A stretch of DNA of 64,000 nt from Saposhnikovia divaricata. Its lineage: Eukaryota > Streptophyta > Magnoliopsida > Apiales > Apiaceae. The notes below the pieces were generated by a model. It searched no databases and was not told where the DNA came from. It saw only the letters and a list, made by a program, of their open reading frames with translations. Below, one piece after another: positions 1-10,616 of this stretch (position 1 is its first letter; every line of letters begins with the position of its first letter). The stretch spans positions 213,131,178-213,195,177 of the forward strand of contig CM071599.1 in NCBI GenBank assembly GCA_036435485.1, read 5' to 3'. Made by a program: the position numbers and the translations under genes.

Positions 1-353
1 ACCAATGAATGAAGTGGCTACACTCCTTTTTTTTTCTTCGGAAAGCTTTCCTTCCAACTGTATTTTTGCCTAATTTCTTCCTATAATTTAAGTTTTCATG
101 TCTTATTTTATAATTATTTATTGACAATAATTTTATAAATATATTAAAAAGTAAGTTAATATTTAAAAAGAAAAATATATGTTACAAATAAGTTTGATTA
201 AAATTATTTAATATTATTTTTTATACTATAATAAATCAGATTTGAAATATTGATTTAAAAGTATAAAAAAAATTTGAATAAAAAAGGACGAAAAAGGACG
301 GTACCTCATATAAATTTTATTAATTAAAAAATATTTACAAATGGTTTGAGAGG
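1..353. other. AT-rich flank without a recognised gene
   Basis: Mostly A/T homopolymer runs and short direct repeats (aaaaaggacg occurs twice near 282-300). I see no open frame or transposon terminus. It is the left flank of the Ty3 insertion; the target duplication actcc follows at 354-358. Confidence 0.5.
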
Positions 354-358
354 ACTCC

Positions 359-875
359 TGTTGTGGAATAAAAACTAGGTTACGAATATTGCGGCTAGGG
401 TTTGTGCGTATTTAATGCAAAGGGGTTGGTGAGCTTCAAGCTTTAATGGCTGTTTCCGTGTTCGAGACTAATCGGTCCTCTCAGAGTGCCTACGTATATC
501 GTTATTGAGAATCAAGCCAAGACGTAGTTCTGAGAATGAGGGGTCAGGCCCTTTATATAGGCTGAGAAGCCTTAGAATTTTGGTAGGATTCGGAGACTTG
601 GCGGACAAGTCACCTGCTTGAGGAAGGTTCTAGACTCCTTCCTTGTAAGAATTAGTTTCCATGTTGAATTGGATGCCTTGGAGGCTAAGTCTAGCAGGAG
701 TAGTATCCTTATTTGACTCTTATTTGCTGAGCTGTTTATTACCCCTAATATTAATTACGAAATTAATATTAAAATAGGGTTTGGGCCCCACAAATGGCCC
801 CCACGTTTGGACTATGTTGGGTCTAATTAATGCAACATTAAATGTGTCTTTTGGGCTTACTTTTAGCCCATATCA
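359..875 (-). repeat. 3' LTR of the Ty3 element (left copy)
   Basis: It is 517 bp, the same length as the right copy. Because the element reads right to left, this is its downstream LTR. It begins tgttgtgg where the other begins tgatgtgg, a single change next to the target duplication. Confidence 0.92.
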
Positions 876-890
876 TTTGCCCCCCAACTT
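876..890 (-). other. Polypurine tract of the Ty3 element
   Basis: On the minus strand the bases directly before the 3' LTR read aagttggggggcaaa, a purine-rich stretch in the position expected for the plus-strand primer of reverse transcription. This fixes the orientation of the element. Confidence 0.75.
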
Positions 891-1040
891 CCAGGAAAAC
901 TGATCAGGTTTTCCTTGAAGTTATAACGGCCTTATTCGAGGCTCGGGTCAGGGTCTATCTTTATACACTAGTGTTTCACGAATATTGTCTTGATGTAAAG
1001 CGTGGAGCGACCGACGCGTTTACGACAATGTTAAGCAAAT

Positions 1041-1240
1041 GCTACTTGGCGTTAACAACGTTTAAACGATGTTAAACGGCGTTAAACGACCTAAAACGGC
1101 ACTAATCGATGCTAATCGACTCTAATCGGCACTAATCGTAATCGACATTAGTCGATGCTAATCGACACTAATCGGTGCTACTCGGCACTAATCGGTGCTA
1201 ATCGGCACTAATCGGTACTACATTGATTGGCCGAAACGAG
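1041..1240. repeat. Degenerate 10-11 bp repeat array (ctaatcgg type)
   Basis: Units such as cactaatcggtgctaatcgg recur with small changes (taaacg, taatcg, tactcg). The array lies in the element's 3' untranslated region, beside the longer repeat arrays. Related units recur near 1420-1580. No coding role is evident. Confidence 0.7.
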
Positions 1241-1271
1241 ACCCGAAACCGTTGCAGCCACCCCCTAGTCA

Positions 1272-1382
1272 GCTGCCAAGAGGTCCTGGTCGGCTGCCAA
1301 GAGGTCCTGGTCGGCTGCCAGGAAGTCCTGGTCGGCTGAGAGGAGGTCCTAGTCGGCTGACAGGAGCTCCTGGTTGGCTGAT
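1272..1382. repeat. 21-bp tandem repeat, about five copies
   Basis: The unit gctgccaagaggtcctggtcg is repeated head to tail with few changes. The same words make up part of the 71-bp unit further right, so the arrays seem to derive from one another. Because 21 is a multiple of three, it leaves chance open frames on both strands. Confidence 0.85.
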
Positions 1383-1646
1383 TGGATGACAGGGGCTCCG
1401 TGTTGACTGCAAACATCAATAATCGATGCTTAAACCACGTTTAATCTATGTTGAACGATGTTAAATGGCATAAGACGACACTAATCGGTGCTAATCAGCC
1501 ATAGACGTCATTTAATTTATGACGTCAAATGATATAAGACGGCACTAAACGATGCTAATCGACGCTACACGGTGATAAATTTAAGAATCGGAACCATCAA
1601 TCGGCCCAACCAACTGACGGGAAGTGCCGGGAGGTCGGCCAGACCC

Positions 1647-1990
1647 CTTCAATGGCACCCGGTCGGCTGACAGGAGGTCCTGGTCGCCTTCCAGGTGCTC
1701 TTGGTCGGCTGGGACCTTCCAAGGTTGTAGAAAACTTCGTGAGCTTCGCGTGGACTGTAAGATCGTCCAAATCTGATACCCGGAGCTCAAGATATGGCCC
1801 AAACAGCGTTGAAAGGTCCTTCAATGGAACCTGGTCGGCTGACATGAGGTCCTGGTCGGCCACCAAGTGCTCCTGGTCGGATGGGACCGTCCAAGGTTGT
1901 AGAAAACTTCGTGAGCTTCGCGTGGACTGTAAGATCGTCCAAATCTGATACCCGGAGCTCAAGATATGGCCCAAATAGCGTTGAAAGGTC
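1647..1990. repeat. 172-bp direct duplication
   Basis: Two adjacent copies (about 1647-1818 and 1819-1990). The word gggacc before the conserved core occurs at 1711 and 1883, giving the period. Both include a segment with the word aagatcgtccaaatctgata and end near agcgttgaaaggtcc. Confidence 0.85.
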
Positions 1991-1994
1991 CGGT

Positions 1995-2445
1995 ACCCGG
2001 CTTGCCATGAGATCCTGGTCGGCCAAGGCTGCCAAGAGGTCGGCCTGACCCCTCCTCGGGCAGCTGGTCGGCTGACATGAGGTCCTTGGTCGGCCAAGGC
2101 TGCCAAGAGGTCGGCTTGACCCCTCTTTGGGCAGTTGGTCGGCTGACATGAGGTCCTTGGTCGGCCAAGGCTGCCAAGAGGTCGGCTTAACCCCTCCTCG
2201 GGCAGCTGGTCGGCTGACATGAGGTCCTTGGTCTGCCAAGGCTGCCAAGAGGTCGGCCTGACCCCTCCTCGAGCAGCTGGTCGGCTGACATGAGGTCCTT
2301 GGGCGGCCAAGGCTGCCAAGAGGTCGGCCTGACCCCTCCTCGGGTAGCTGGTCGGCTGACATGAGGTCCTTGGTCGGCCAAGGCTGCCAAGAGGTCGGCC
2401 TGACCCCTCCTCGGGCAGCAGGTCGGCTGACATGAGGTCCTAGTC
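1995..2445. repeat. 71-bp tandem repeat array, about six copies
   Basis: The word ggtcggctgaca begins at 2066, 2137, 2208, 2279, 2350 and 2421, exactly 71 bp apart. Copies differ by one to a few bases. The array lies between the RNase H region and the polypurine tract. Tat-group 3' untranslated regions are known to be hypervariable and to carry tandem repeats that can seed satellite DNA; this fits that pattern. Confidence 0.92.
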
Positions 2446-3230
2446 GTGCCTCTCGGAGCTTTTTTGCAATATCTGAATTCTCGTTCTTGAATCATGACCT
2501 TGATCGTTGGCTATAGAATACCACCTTTCGTCGGTTGGAGCCTCCCTCGGAGCTCGGTCCTTGAACCTCAATGTCAGTATATGAACGTCAATATTTGGAC
2601 ATCAACGTCAGTATTCAAATGTCGATATTTGGACCTCAATGTCTGTATTCAAACAGACATCCTTCAAGGCCTTAACTTGCTTGTTGACTCCTTGGTTTTA
2701 AATCTTGAACCCGTTCATGGTTGTCGGTTGTAACCAACCCTTCATTCTCGTTCTAAGATGTGGATCTTGTGATGAAGCTTTAGTTCTTGCCCCCCTTACT
2801 ACATATGGTGGAGGTCTTGCTTCTTGGTTGATCGTTCAAGAAGTTCCCTTGCCACTCAGCACTCGACTTCAAGTCTGGTGTGCCTTGGATGGTTGTCAAC
2901 CCTTTATCTTGATTCTAGGTTTCCAACCTTCTTCTTATGCTCACAGGACCTTGCCTTGGTTTGAATTCAATTGACGGCTCTTGATTCAAGTCCTTAACTC
3001 AAACGACAAACTTGATTGGAGGCAGACAGCCTTTTTGGCCATCAAGGCTAAAATTTTGTGTCGGGATTTGAGATTCAAGATTTTAAGTATGGAATGACAA
3101 AGGACCTCTTATCTTAAGACTCTCACTAACAGTTTTTGTGCCTTTAAGGCATTATCAGGGAGCCAACCAGTCCCAAGATGAGCTTTAAGAGGGTCTATCC
3201 TTTAGCTTACATCAAATGGTGCTACCAATT
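2446..3230 (-). other. Ty3 region where integrase would be expected; no integrase recognised
   Basis: In Tat elements integrase follows the second RNase H. Here 785 bp separate the RNase H frame from the tandem array. I find no long minus-strand frame and no HHCC or DDE motif. The stretch is rich in short words such as aacctcaatgtc and cctt, like untranslated sequence. It is either a deletion or a non-autonomous derivative. Confidence 0.6.
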
Positions 3231-3677
3231 TCACATTGATAGTGGGGTCTTCAAGACCTGGAAGTAAAAAATCTCGGCATAATTCTCTATCTCAGAAGAT
3301 GCAAACTTAGATTGGGCATCAGCCTTAACGTTCTTTTCTCTCGGAATGTGCTCCTCGTAGCACTCATCAAACTGAGTCATCACGACCTTCACGACTCTCA
3401 AGTACTTTGCCAAAGTTTCGTCCTTGGCTTCAAATTCACCATTCATTTGCGAGACTACTAGTCTTGAATCCCCACATACTTTGAGATTCTTGACTCTCAT
3501 AATTCTGGCCAAGCCCAATCCGGCTATCAAGGCTTCATAATCAGCTTCGTTGTTGATTGTTGGGAAATCCAACTTCAAGGCATACTTAGCTGTGAACCCA
3601 TCGGGGCTTTGCAAGACTAAACTTGCACCACTAGATTTTGTTTTTGATGCTCCATCAAAATAGAGCAAATAAAGCAC
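3231..3677 (-). pseudogene. Archaeal-type RNase H domain of the Ty3 element
   Basis: The frame starts near an LYFDGASK motif, followed by NNEADYEALIAG, CGDSRLVVSQMNGE and VKADAQSKFAS. These give the expected D-E-D-D catalytic set of the additional RNase H found in Tat elements, which degrades the RNA strand during reverse transcription or helps remove the primer. It is about 148 residues, close to a full domain. The frame is not joined to the upstream RT frame: stop codons and shifts lie in 3678-4403, so the piece is part of a broken pol. Confidence 0.85.
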
Positions 3678-4403
3678 CCAATATTCCTTCTAATTAAGTA
3701 CAAGCTCTTCATCTTTATTCTCTCTCCCAGGGGTTGTTACTATCTCCTGCCCCCCCCCCCCCCGACTTCTTGGTTGCTAATAGTGCATTCAACCACGAAG
3801 TCAGCTAATGCCTGAGCCTTGATGGCTGTTCGAGGCTTTTACGTGATGTCAAATTCTCCAAGTTCTATTGCCCACTTGATTAGCCTTCCACTGGCCTTCG
3901 GGCTGTGTAAAATATTTCCAACTGTTGGTCCGTCAGGACTTCAATCTTGTGTGATTGAAAGTATGGTCGCAGCTTCCTGGAAGCTGTTACATGCCAAAGC
4001 AAATTTCTCGATGGGAGAGTAATTCAACTCAGCTCCATGCAACACCTTGCTCACGTAGTAAATAGGTTTTATCGAACCTTATTCTCTTCTCGAATGAGGA
4101 CAGCACTCAATGCTTGTTCAGATGCCGCCAGGTATAGATAAAGAGTCTCCCCAAGACTAGGTTTGGCCAACAACGGGGCTTCAGTCATGTATTTCATCAG
4201 CTATTCAAAGGCCTCTTGGCTTTCAGGTGTCCACTCAAAATTCTTCACCTTCTTCAATGCTTGAAAGAAAGGCAAGCATTTGTCACCGGATTTGGAGATG
4301 AATCTCCCTAGGGTTGTAACTCGGCCCGTCAACTTCTGTACATCTCGTATAGAGTGGGGTGGTTACATGTCCAAGATCGCTTTGATCTTATCAGGGATTG
4401 GCC
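3678..4403 (-). pseudogene. Decayed end of RT, first RNase H and linker of Ty3 pol
   Basis: It lies between the RT frame and the second RNase H, where the RT thumb/connection and the first RNase H belong. No single minus-strand frame runs through it. The RT frame ends with two single-base insertions near 4395-4430, after which pol-like codons continue in other frames. A linker before 3677 carries a C-run (3751-3764) and is repeated in altered form at 5560-5840. Confidence 0.6.
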
Positions 4404-5200
4404 TCAATGCCTCTTTTTGAAACCATCAGACCCAGAAACTTTTCCTGATCCAATGCTAAAAGCACACTTGGCCGGATTTAACATCATCTTGTGGTGCATC
4501 AGCACTGCAAATGCCTCTCTGAGGTGCTCAATGTGGTCAGCCGTGAATAGGCTCTTGACTAACATGTCGTCAACATAGACCTCCATGGTTTTTCCAATTA
4601 GATGGGCAAATATCTTATTCACCAGTCGTTGGTATGTAGCTCCCGCATTCTTTAGACCAAAAGCCATAACAAGATAACAGAAAACACCAAAGTCAGTTAT
4701 GAAAGATACCTTTGGGATGTTATCCTTGTGCATCTTAATCTGATTATAGCCACTGAATCCATCCATGAAGCTCAGCATCTCATGTCCAGCTGTGGCATCT
4801 ATCAACGTATCAATCCTTGGTAGAGGAAAACAATCCTTTGGGCATGCATCATTTAAATCAGTGAAGTCTATACACATCCTCCACTTTCCATTTGCTTTCT
4901 TGACCGTCACAGGGTTAGCCAACCATTCGGGGAACTGAATCTCCTCAATAAAACCAGCTTCCAAGAGCTTGTCAACCTCTTGCTTGATGGCATCTTTCTT
5001 TCCTTTCAAGAGCAAAATTTCTCTTCTTCTGCTTTATTGTCTTTCGTTCAAGATCGACATTCAACCTGTGAGTTATAAGTTGGGGATCAATCCCTGGCAT
5101 ATCGGCTACTGTTCAAGCAAACACATCACTATTCTCTTGCATAAATGAAATCAACTTGCCCTTCAAGGGTTCCTTCAGAGAAGCTCTTATGTAAGTAACT
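4404..5200 (-). pseudogene. Reverse transcriptase domain of Ty3 pol
   Basis: The minus-strand frame from about 5015 shows GFIEEIQFPEWLANPV, the DLNDACPKDCFPLPRID segment, FMDGFSGYNQI and the catalytic YVDDML box, the typical order of Ty3 RT palm and fingers. Codons to about 5110 continue upstream into the N-terminal RT region in another frame, so a frameshift lies near 5015-5030. A second break is near 4430. The enzyme would copy element RNA into DNA in the virus-like particle, but this copy is not translatable as one protein. Confidence 0.87.
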
Positions 5201-5219
5201 TTCTCAGGATCGCTTGGTC

Positions 5220-5840
5220 GTCATGACTCCAATGTTTGTCTTTTATCCCAGGTCCTTCAAGGACTTAAACTCTTATTTGGTTGTGTTGTAACCTAACTCT
5301 CGATCCTTCAGGGTTTTACTTATGTGTTTGTTTGTTTCCATTCGTGTATTCTTTTATTTTCGGTACTTGGTCATCTTTGACTTACACACATCAGGTGCTT
5401 GGCACATAAATGGAAAGCAAACTTGCATTAATAACTTGAAATGGGTTCAATCCTTACATAGAGTACTACTGTCCTACTCGGAGCAACATGCTCTGCAATG
5501 GTTTCAATGAACCTTTATTTCTACTACTATTAGATAAATATGAAGCTAAGTCCTACTAGGATAACTTGAGCCCATCGGGGCTTTGCAAGACTAGGCCTGC
5601 ACCACTTGATTTTGTTTTTGATGCTCCATCAAAATAGAGCGCCCACCATTCCTTCTGGTCTCCTCATTCTTATTTCGAAGTTCACTTCCTGCTTGGGGTA
5701 CTACCTCCTGCCCCCCGACTTCTTGGTTGCCAATGGTACATTCAACCATGAAGTCAGTTAATGCCTTAGCCTCAATGGTTGTCTGAGGCTTCTGTGTGAT
5801 GTCCTCTACTGGCCTTTCTTGGTGTTCCTTACCACTGTGG
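5220..5840 (-). repeat. Displaced copy of the RNase H linker plus untranslated-like DNA inside pol
   Basis: On the minus strand 5840-5560 repeats, with many changes, the stretch that precedes the second RNase H at about 3840-3570. Both contain the ALTDF/ALADF-like segment, a G-rich run after NQEVGG, and a segment ending in DGASKTKSSGA-like codons. Left of it, 5220-5550 is non-coding and resembles the 3' untranslated text near 2640-2720. A block from the 3' half thus sits between protease and RT. Template switching between two related genomes during reverse transcription would explain it. Confidence 0.6.
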
Positions 5841-6780
5841 GCATCCATGTCTTCAATCGGAAGGACCTGCCCCCCGACTCCTTCAAGCCTTAACGAGGCT
5901 ACATAACAGCTTCGTGCCATCTTTTGATCACCTTTATGTTCTCCAACACCATTCCTGGTTGGGAACTTGATTTCATGTGATAGGTAGAGGCTACAGCCTT
6001 AAAAGCGTGGAGTCCAGTCCTTCCGAGGATGGCATTGTAAGTCGAAGATGCTTTGATAACCAAAAAGTTCAGCATCTGAGTGGCCTCTATCGGCTTCTGT
6101 CTGATGGTGGTGGGCAACTGAATAGTTCCCTCAACTTTATATTCTACTCCATTAAACCCGTATATAGGCGTGTTGGAGGGGGTCAGTTGAGAGTCGTTAT
6201 ACCCCATCTTCATAAATGCATCATGAAACAAGATATCCACGGAAGCGCCTTTATCTATCAAGACTCGCTTCACCTCTGAGTTTCCAATCACAAGAGTTAT
6301 GACCAGCGGGTCATCGTGGGGGAAATTCACCCCTTCAAGGTCTGAATCATCAAATTCGATTATTACCTCGGTTCTTGCGCACTTTGGTGCCTCTCCAACA
6401 ATATGCATCACCTCTCGGGCATAAGCCTTCCGAGATTTCCTAGTTGTCCCGGCCGCAGTCGGGCCTCCTGAGATCATGTTGATTACTGGCCCTTGAGGCT
6501 GCGGGTTGCGATCTTGATCGTCATCCCTTATATTATAGTCTCTTCTTTGATCACCACGATCTTCACCCTTAGTGAAGTGGCTCAGTTTTCCTCTACGGAT
6601 CAAAAACTCGATCTCATCTTTGAGTTGCTTGCAGTCATCAGTGTCATGCCCTACATCCTTGTGGAATCTGCAATACTGATTCTTGTTTCTCTTTACGGGA
6701 TCACCCCTAAGTGGCTTCGGCCATCGGAAATCCTTATCCTTCTCAATGTCCAACAAGATTCGACTCCTAGGGATATTCAA
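5841..6780 (-). pseudogene. Gag C-terminus with CHHC knuckle and retropepsin region
   Basis: The frame 6780-5899 contains YCRFHKDVGHDTDDCKQLKDEIE, a CX2HX4HX4C knuckle typical of Tat-group Gag that binds element RNA. Then come an acidic linker and a protease-like segment RVLIDKGASVDILFHDAF. The aspartic protease signature here reads D-K-G rather than D-T-G or D-S-G; the middle residue varies in Tat elements, so I do not claim inactivity from it alone. The frame is separated from gag above and from pol below by frameshifts. Confidence 0.75.
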
Positions 6781-8252
6781 CCTTGCATACTCCTTGATCC
6801 TTGGCTCTTCTTAGGGGTAGAGTCGGAGTCCTCGCTAGTTCGGGGATACTTGTCCCTAGCATCATACTCCTGGTCTCGCTTTCGTGTCTTGGAGTTGCCG
6901 TTGCCTCCACCTACGGTGGCCTCTTTCTTTATGCTATCCTCAGCCTTGATATACTTATCAGTCCTTCGTTGGAGCTTGGCCATGTTTTCAGGAGGATGCT
7001 TCGCCAACAACCTTTTGAAGAAAAGATCAGTAGTTCCGTGTTCCAGGGCTACCATGGCCACCTTATTCTCCAAGTCAGTGATGTTCAACGTCTCCTTAGT
7101 GAACCTTTTGAGGTAATCTCTCAGATTTTCGTTCTTCCCTTGTACCACATACATAAGAGATGCGGAGCTTTTCTCATGAACTTTTCCGCTAATGAATTGG
7201 CTGACAAAAGCAGCACTTAACTCCTTAAAAGTGCCAATCGAATTTGCAGGCAACCGGCTATACCATTTTGAGCCATGCCCGCCAGGGTTTGAGGGAATGC
7301 CCTACACTTGAGAGCGTTACTAGCAGGCTGCAACAGCAGTGCGTTCGAGAATGTTCTCACATGGTTTGCGGGATCATCCGTTCCATCATAAGCCTTTATA
7401 GTAGGCATCTTAAACTTCCTAGAGATGTGAGCATTCATCACCTCCTCGGTGAATGGTGGTGTAGGATCATCAGGATCTCCTAGCTGCATCAACTCTTTGG
7501 GGTCACCCTTGGGGGCCTCTGCCCTTGTAGTTCCACCTCTTGGGGCCTCAGCCCTTCTCTGCCTCCTAGAAGGCCTTTCCAAATCAATAAAGGGAATCTC
7601 TCCTCCTGACCTAGGAGGGGGTCGATTTTGATTCTGTCTTTGCTGCTCCCTTTCTATATCGTCCTTCAGCTTCTGGATCTCGGCTTCATAAGCCTTGATT
7701 CTCTCAGCGGCTGTCATAGGGGGACCATCATGGATTCGTCGAGTATGCCTTATAGGCTCCTTGCTTGGATGTCGCCTCCTCGGGGCTTGATCACAATCGT
7801 CATCCTCAGATGAAGAATCATCAGTATAAGGACCAGAGTAGTCATAATATCCTTGATCAAGGCCCAAGCCTCTAATGTAAGGAGGGTGATATGGCTCATG
7901 TATCTGCAGGGCATGGCCGCTTGGCCCAATACCTCGAGTATACGGGGGGTATTTAGGCAAGCCATATGTCGGATTCGTACTTCTAGGGAGATCCGTAGTA
8001 GAGATTCGCACCCCCGGAGGTAGTGGATGATTGATAAGGGGAGAGACCACCATCTGAAGAGGGTTGGTCTGATGGCTTGGATGGACAACCATGGGTAAAG
8101 TTCTTTCAACATGGGGAATCGTCCCTGGAGGTTGAGAAACTTGAGGTTGGGTGATCGCCCCTGTTGATGGGGGGTACATACCCTTGTTCAGGCGGAGCAG
8201 AGGTGACGGTGGTCGCCTCGATTGTGACTGGTGTCCTTCGTGTTTGCACCAT
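6777..8252 (-). pseudogene. Gag capsid region of the Ty3 element, frameshifted
   Basis: The most likely start is the ATG at 8252, opening with MVQTRRTPVTIE. This frame is lost at a six-base C run (minus strand) near 8168-8173 and continues in the next frame as a proline-rich, then acidic and basic region. The capsid core follows (KMPTIKAYDGTDDPANHVRTF), typical of the plant retrotransposon Gag fold. A second shift at about 7265 moves to the frame with FVSQFISGKVHEKSSASLM and a third lies near 6790. Gag would form the particle; this copy cannot make it whole. Confidence 0.8.
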
Positions 8253-8265
8253 GGTTGATGTTGTC

Positions 8266-8285
8266 TTCCCACAGACGACGCCAAA
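8266..8285 (-). other. Primer binding site of the Ty3 element
   Basis: Directly inside the right (5') LTR the minus strand reads tttggcgtcgtctgtgggaa. The TGGCG start fits the CCA-ended 3' tail of a tRNA after a two-base spacer. I cannot assign the tRNA species by eye. Confidence 0.6.
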
Positions 8286-8802
8286 TGATGTGGAATAAAA
8301 ACTAGGTTACGAATATTGCGGCTAGGGTTTGTGCGTATTTAATGTAAAGGGGTTGGTGAGCTTCAAGCTTTAATGGCTGTTTCCGTGTTCGAGACTAATT
8401 GGTCCTCTCAGAGTGCCTACGTATCTCGTTATTGAGAATCAAGCCAAGACATAGTTCTGAGAATGAGGGGTTAGGCCCTTTATATAGGCTGAGAAGCCTT
8501 AGAATTTTGGTAGGATTCGAAGACTTGGCGGGCAAGTCACCTCCTTGAGGAAGGTTCTAGACTCCTTCCTTGTAAGAATTAGTTTCCATGTTGAATGGGA
8601 TGCCTTGGAGGCTAAGTCTAGCAGGAGTAGTATCCTTATTTGACTCTTATTTGCTGAGCTATTTACTACCCCTAATATTAATTACGAAATTAATATTAAA
8701 ATAGGGTTTGGGTCCCACAAATGGCCCCCACGTTTGGACCATGTTGGGTCTAATTAATGCAACATTAAATGTGTCTTTTGGGCTTACTTTTAGCCCATAT
8801 CA
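8286..8802 (-). repeat. 5' LTR of the Ty3 element (right copy)
   Basis: 517 bp, TG...CA ended, followed by the target duplication actcc (8803-8807). It would hold the element's promoter and start of transcription. Confidence 0.92.
8478..8487 (-). promoter_or_regulatory. TATA box in the Ty3 LTR
   Basis: On the minus strand the LTR has cctatataaaggg, a canonical plant TATA box, at the same offset in the left LTR (551-560). Transcription would run leftwards through gag and pol. Confidence 0.6.
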
Positions 8803-8807
8803 ACTCC

Positions 8808-10111
8808 TCTCTAAAAAACGGAAAGCATCAAACATATTTAAAAAATTACAAAGCAAACTAAATGTTGAGAAAACTATTTAAAAAAACAAATAATATGATT
8901 TTACAAAACATATTTTTTTGTAAATAAAAGGGCCATATTATTTTTTTAATGACTTTGCTTCATGGCCATATATTATTTGCTTCATGACAAGGCGTGCCAG
9001 GTGGGCGGTTTCAGGCGGGCCGTGCGGTTCAATCAGTGCGGTTCACGCACCATGTTATTATTTTTATTAATATTAGTTAAGAAAACTATTTTTTAAAAAT
9101 CATTTAAAATATTTAAACAAATAAAAAACAAATTTTAATTATTCAAAATGTTAGTTATCCAAGACGTTAAGCATACAAAATTTTAAAATAAAGTGAGTAT
9201 AACTGTGGTCTGTGGGTACAAATCGAAATAAGAAATTAATCAAACTATAAATATAAATTATAATTACAAATAACATATATTTATAATAAAATAAATTAAT
9301 TAAATAAAACAAAAAGTTAAATGATTTACATTGTAGTAGTAGAAATATGCACTGCTACTAGCTATATAATTTACATATCAGATAATACCGTTACGCGCCA
9401 ATGCGCAACACAGGCGTGTCGGGCGGTTCAAGACGTGTCGGGCCGGGCCGAGTCCTTTCTTTTTTTCTTTTTTTTTTAATAATTTTTACATTTTTGTATG
9501 CAATTCTTTTGTTTTTACAACTATTTAATTCTACAACTATTTAACAGATGTTTTCATTTAACCATTATCAATTTTTTTTAAAAATATACTATTCTTTGGG
9601 ATGAGTTTAATCCAAAAATCGAATATCATTTAAAATATTTATAAAAATAAATGAACAGATTTTGTTTCACTTTTTTTAAAAAAAATCATTTCTGTAAATG
9701 GAACAAACCGCATCAAAAATATTTTAAAAATTACAAAACAAACAATTCTAAAAATACAAAATAAATAAAAATTATACAAACTATTTAATTTAAAAAATTG
9801 CTTGTTTATTGTTCAATTATAAACTGATGTCAGTCGGATAAATCCAGGATCCTTGATATTTAACCCAAAGAGAGTTTAATTAAACGTAAAAAAACATTTT
9901 CATTTTCTTCCTCAATCATTTGTTTGGCGCTTGTGTTTGGCGCTTTGTGAAAAATTGAAACATGGCGTTTAAAGCATTTTGATGAAAATGGATGGACTGG
10001 GCCAGGCCTTCAAAATTTATATGTGAGTAATAAATATCTCTCTATTTTTCACTCACAATATATTATAGTTACTTTCATTCGAGATACTTATTATCAATAT
10101 TGTGTAACTAG
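8808..10111. other. Non-coding AT-rich stretch with two GC-rich islands
   Basis: No open frame over 60 codons. Two GC islands (about 8990-9050 and 9390-9455) share words such as gggcggttca and cgggcc inside otherwise A/T-rich sequence. The right end (10060-10111) looks like the end of an intron, with tgtgtaactag just before the CACTA exon. It may be the intron or interior of that element. Confidence 0.45.
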
Positions 10112-10432
10112 GATAAAATGATGGATATAAGAGAAGTTTATTCTCCAGAAGAAATGTCAGATAAAGAAATCTTGGAAGCAGTGCTAGGTCGTCATTCAGT
10201 ATACTTGCGAGGATGGGGTCGATCTAGTGGCACAACCAACAATAATAAAGCTCATGGTACTACTATCGAGTCTGATCAACCGAGTTATCAAGAGTTAGTT
10301 CATCGACTTAATGAAGCCAATAATCGTCTTGATGAAGTTGTTAACATCCTGTGCCAAAACTATCTTATGCCACAACCAAAGATTTCTCCAACAAATGAAG
10401 ATTTAGATGCAAATTTAGATAATTTAGAATGA
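10112..10432 (+). pseudogene. Last exon of a CACTA-encoded Ptta/En/Spm protein
   Basis: An acceptor-like AG at 10110-10111 opens a frame of about 106 codons to a stop. Two in-frame ATGs at 10118 and 10121 are possible internal methionines. The segment SDKEILEAVLGRHSVYLRGWGRS matches the conserved tail of the plant Ptta/En/Spm transposon protein family as I know it, then a heptad-like helix (HRLNEANNRLDEVVNILCQ) that could form a coiled coil. These proteins bind subterminal repeats to help transposition. Upstream exons are not recognised, so this is probably a remnant. Confidence 0.65.
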
Positions 10433-10616
10433 TTTATTTTAAGCTTTTTTTTTTGTAATTGTTGGAACTTTAAATTCTATGTAATTCATTTGACACTTTA
10501 GTTTCTACGTTATTTTTTATTGAATAGAAAATATGTAATTTACGAATTGTTTCTTAAATAAAATAAATTTATTTACGGAAATTTATATATGTTCTCTTGT
10601 ATGATAAATTTCAACC

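Larger units (their letters stand above)
359..8802 (-). mobile_element. Tat/Retand-type Ty3 LTR retrotransposon, defective and integrase-less
   Basis: Two 517-bp direct repeats (359-875 and 8286-8802) start TG and end CATATCA. They are flanked by the 5-bp duplication actcc at 354-358 and 8803-8807. Between them, on the minus strand, lie gag, a protease region, reverse transcriptase and an archaeal-type RNase H. The second RNase H type and the CHHC Gag knuckle are marks of the Tat group (Retand/Ogre relatives). By eye the LTRs differ at about 14 of 517 positions (~97% identity), so the insertion is fairly young. All reading frames carry frameshifts and no integrase is visible, so this copy cannot move by itself; a relative must have supplied proteins. 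Confidence 0.9.

Noticed and set aside
1597..2433. Long minus-strand open frame (278 codons) and several overlapping ones
   Set aside because: They are translations of 71-bp and 172-bp tandem repeats in different frames, rich in repeated PTSWQPW-like units, with no domain.
1995..2445. Regular repeats as a CRISPR array
   Set aside because: The 71-bp units are directly adjacent without unique spacers, and lie in a plant retrotransposon.
6493..7220. Long plus-strand frames opposite gag (207 and 139 codons)
   Set aside because: Shadows of the minus-strand Gag/protease coding sequence; hydrophobic by antisense composition.
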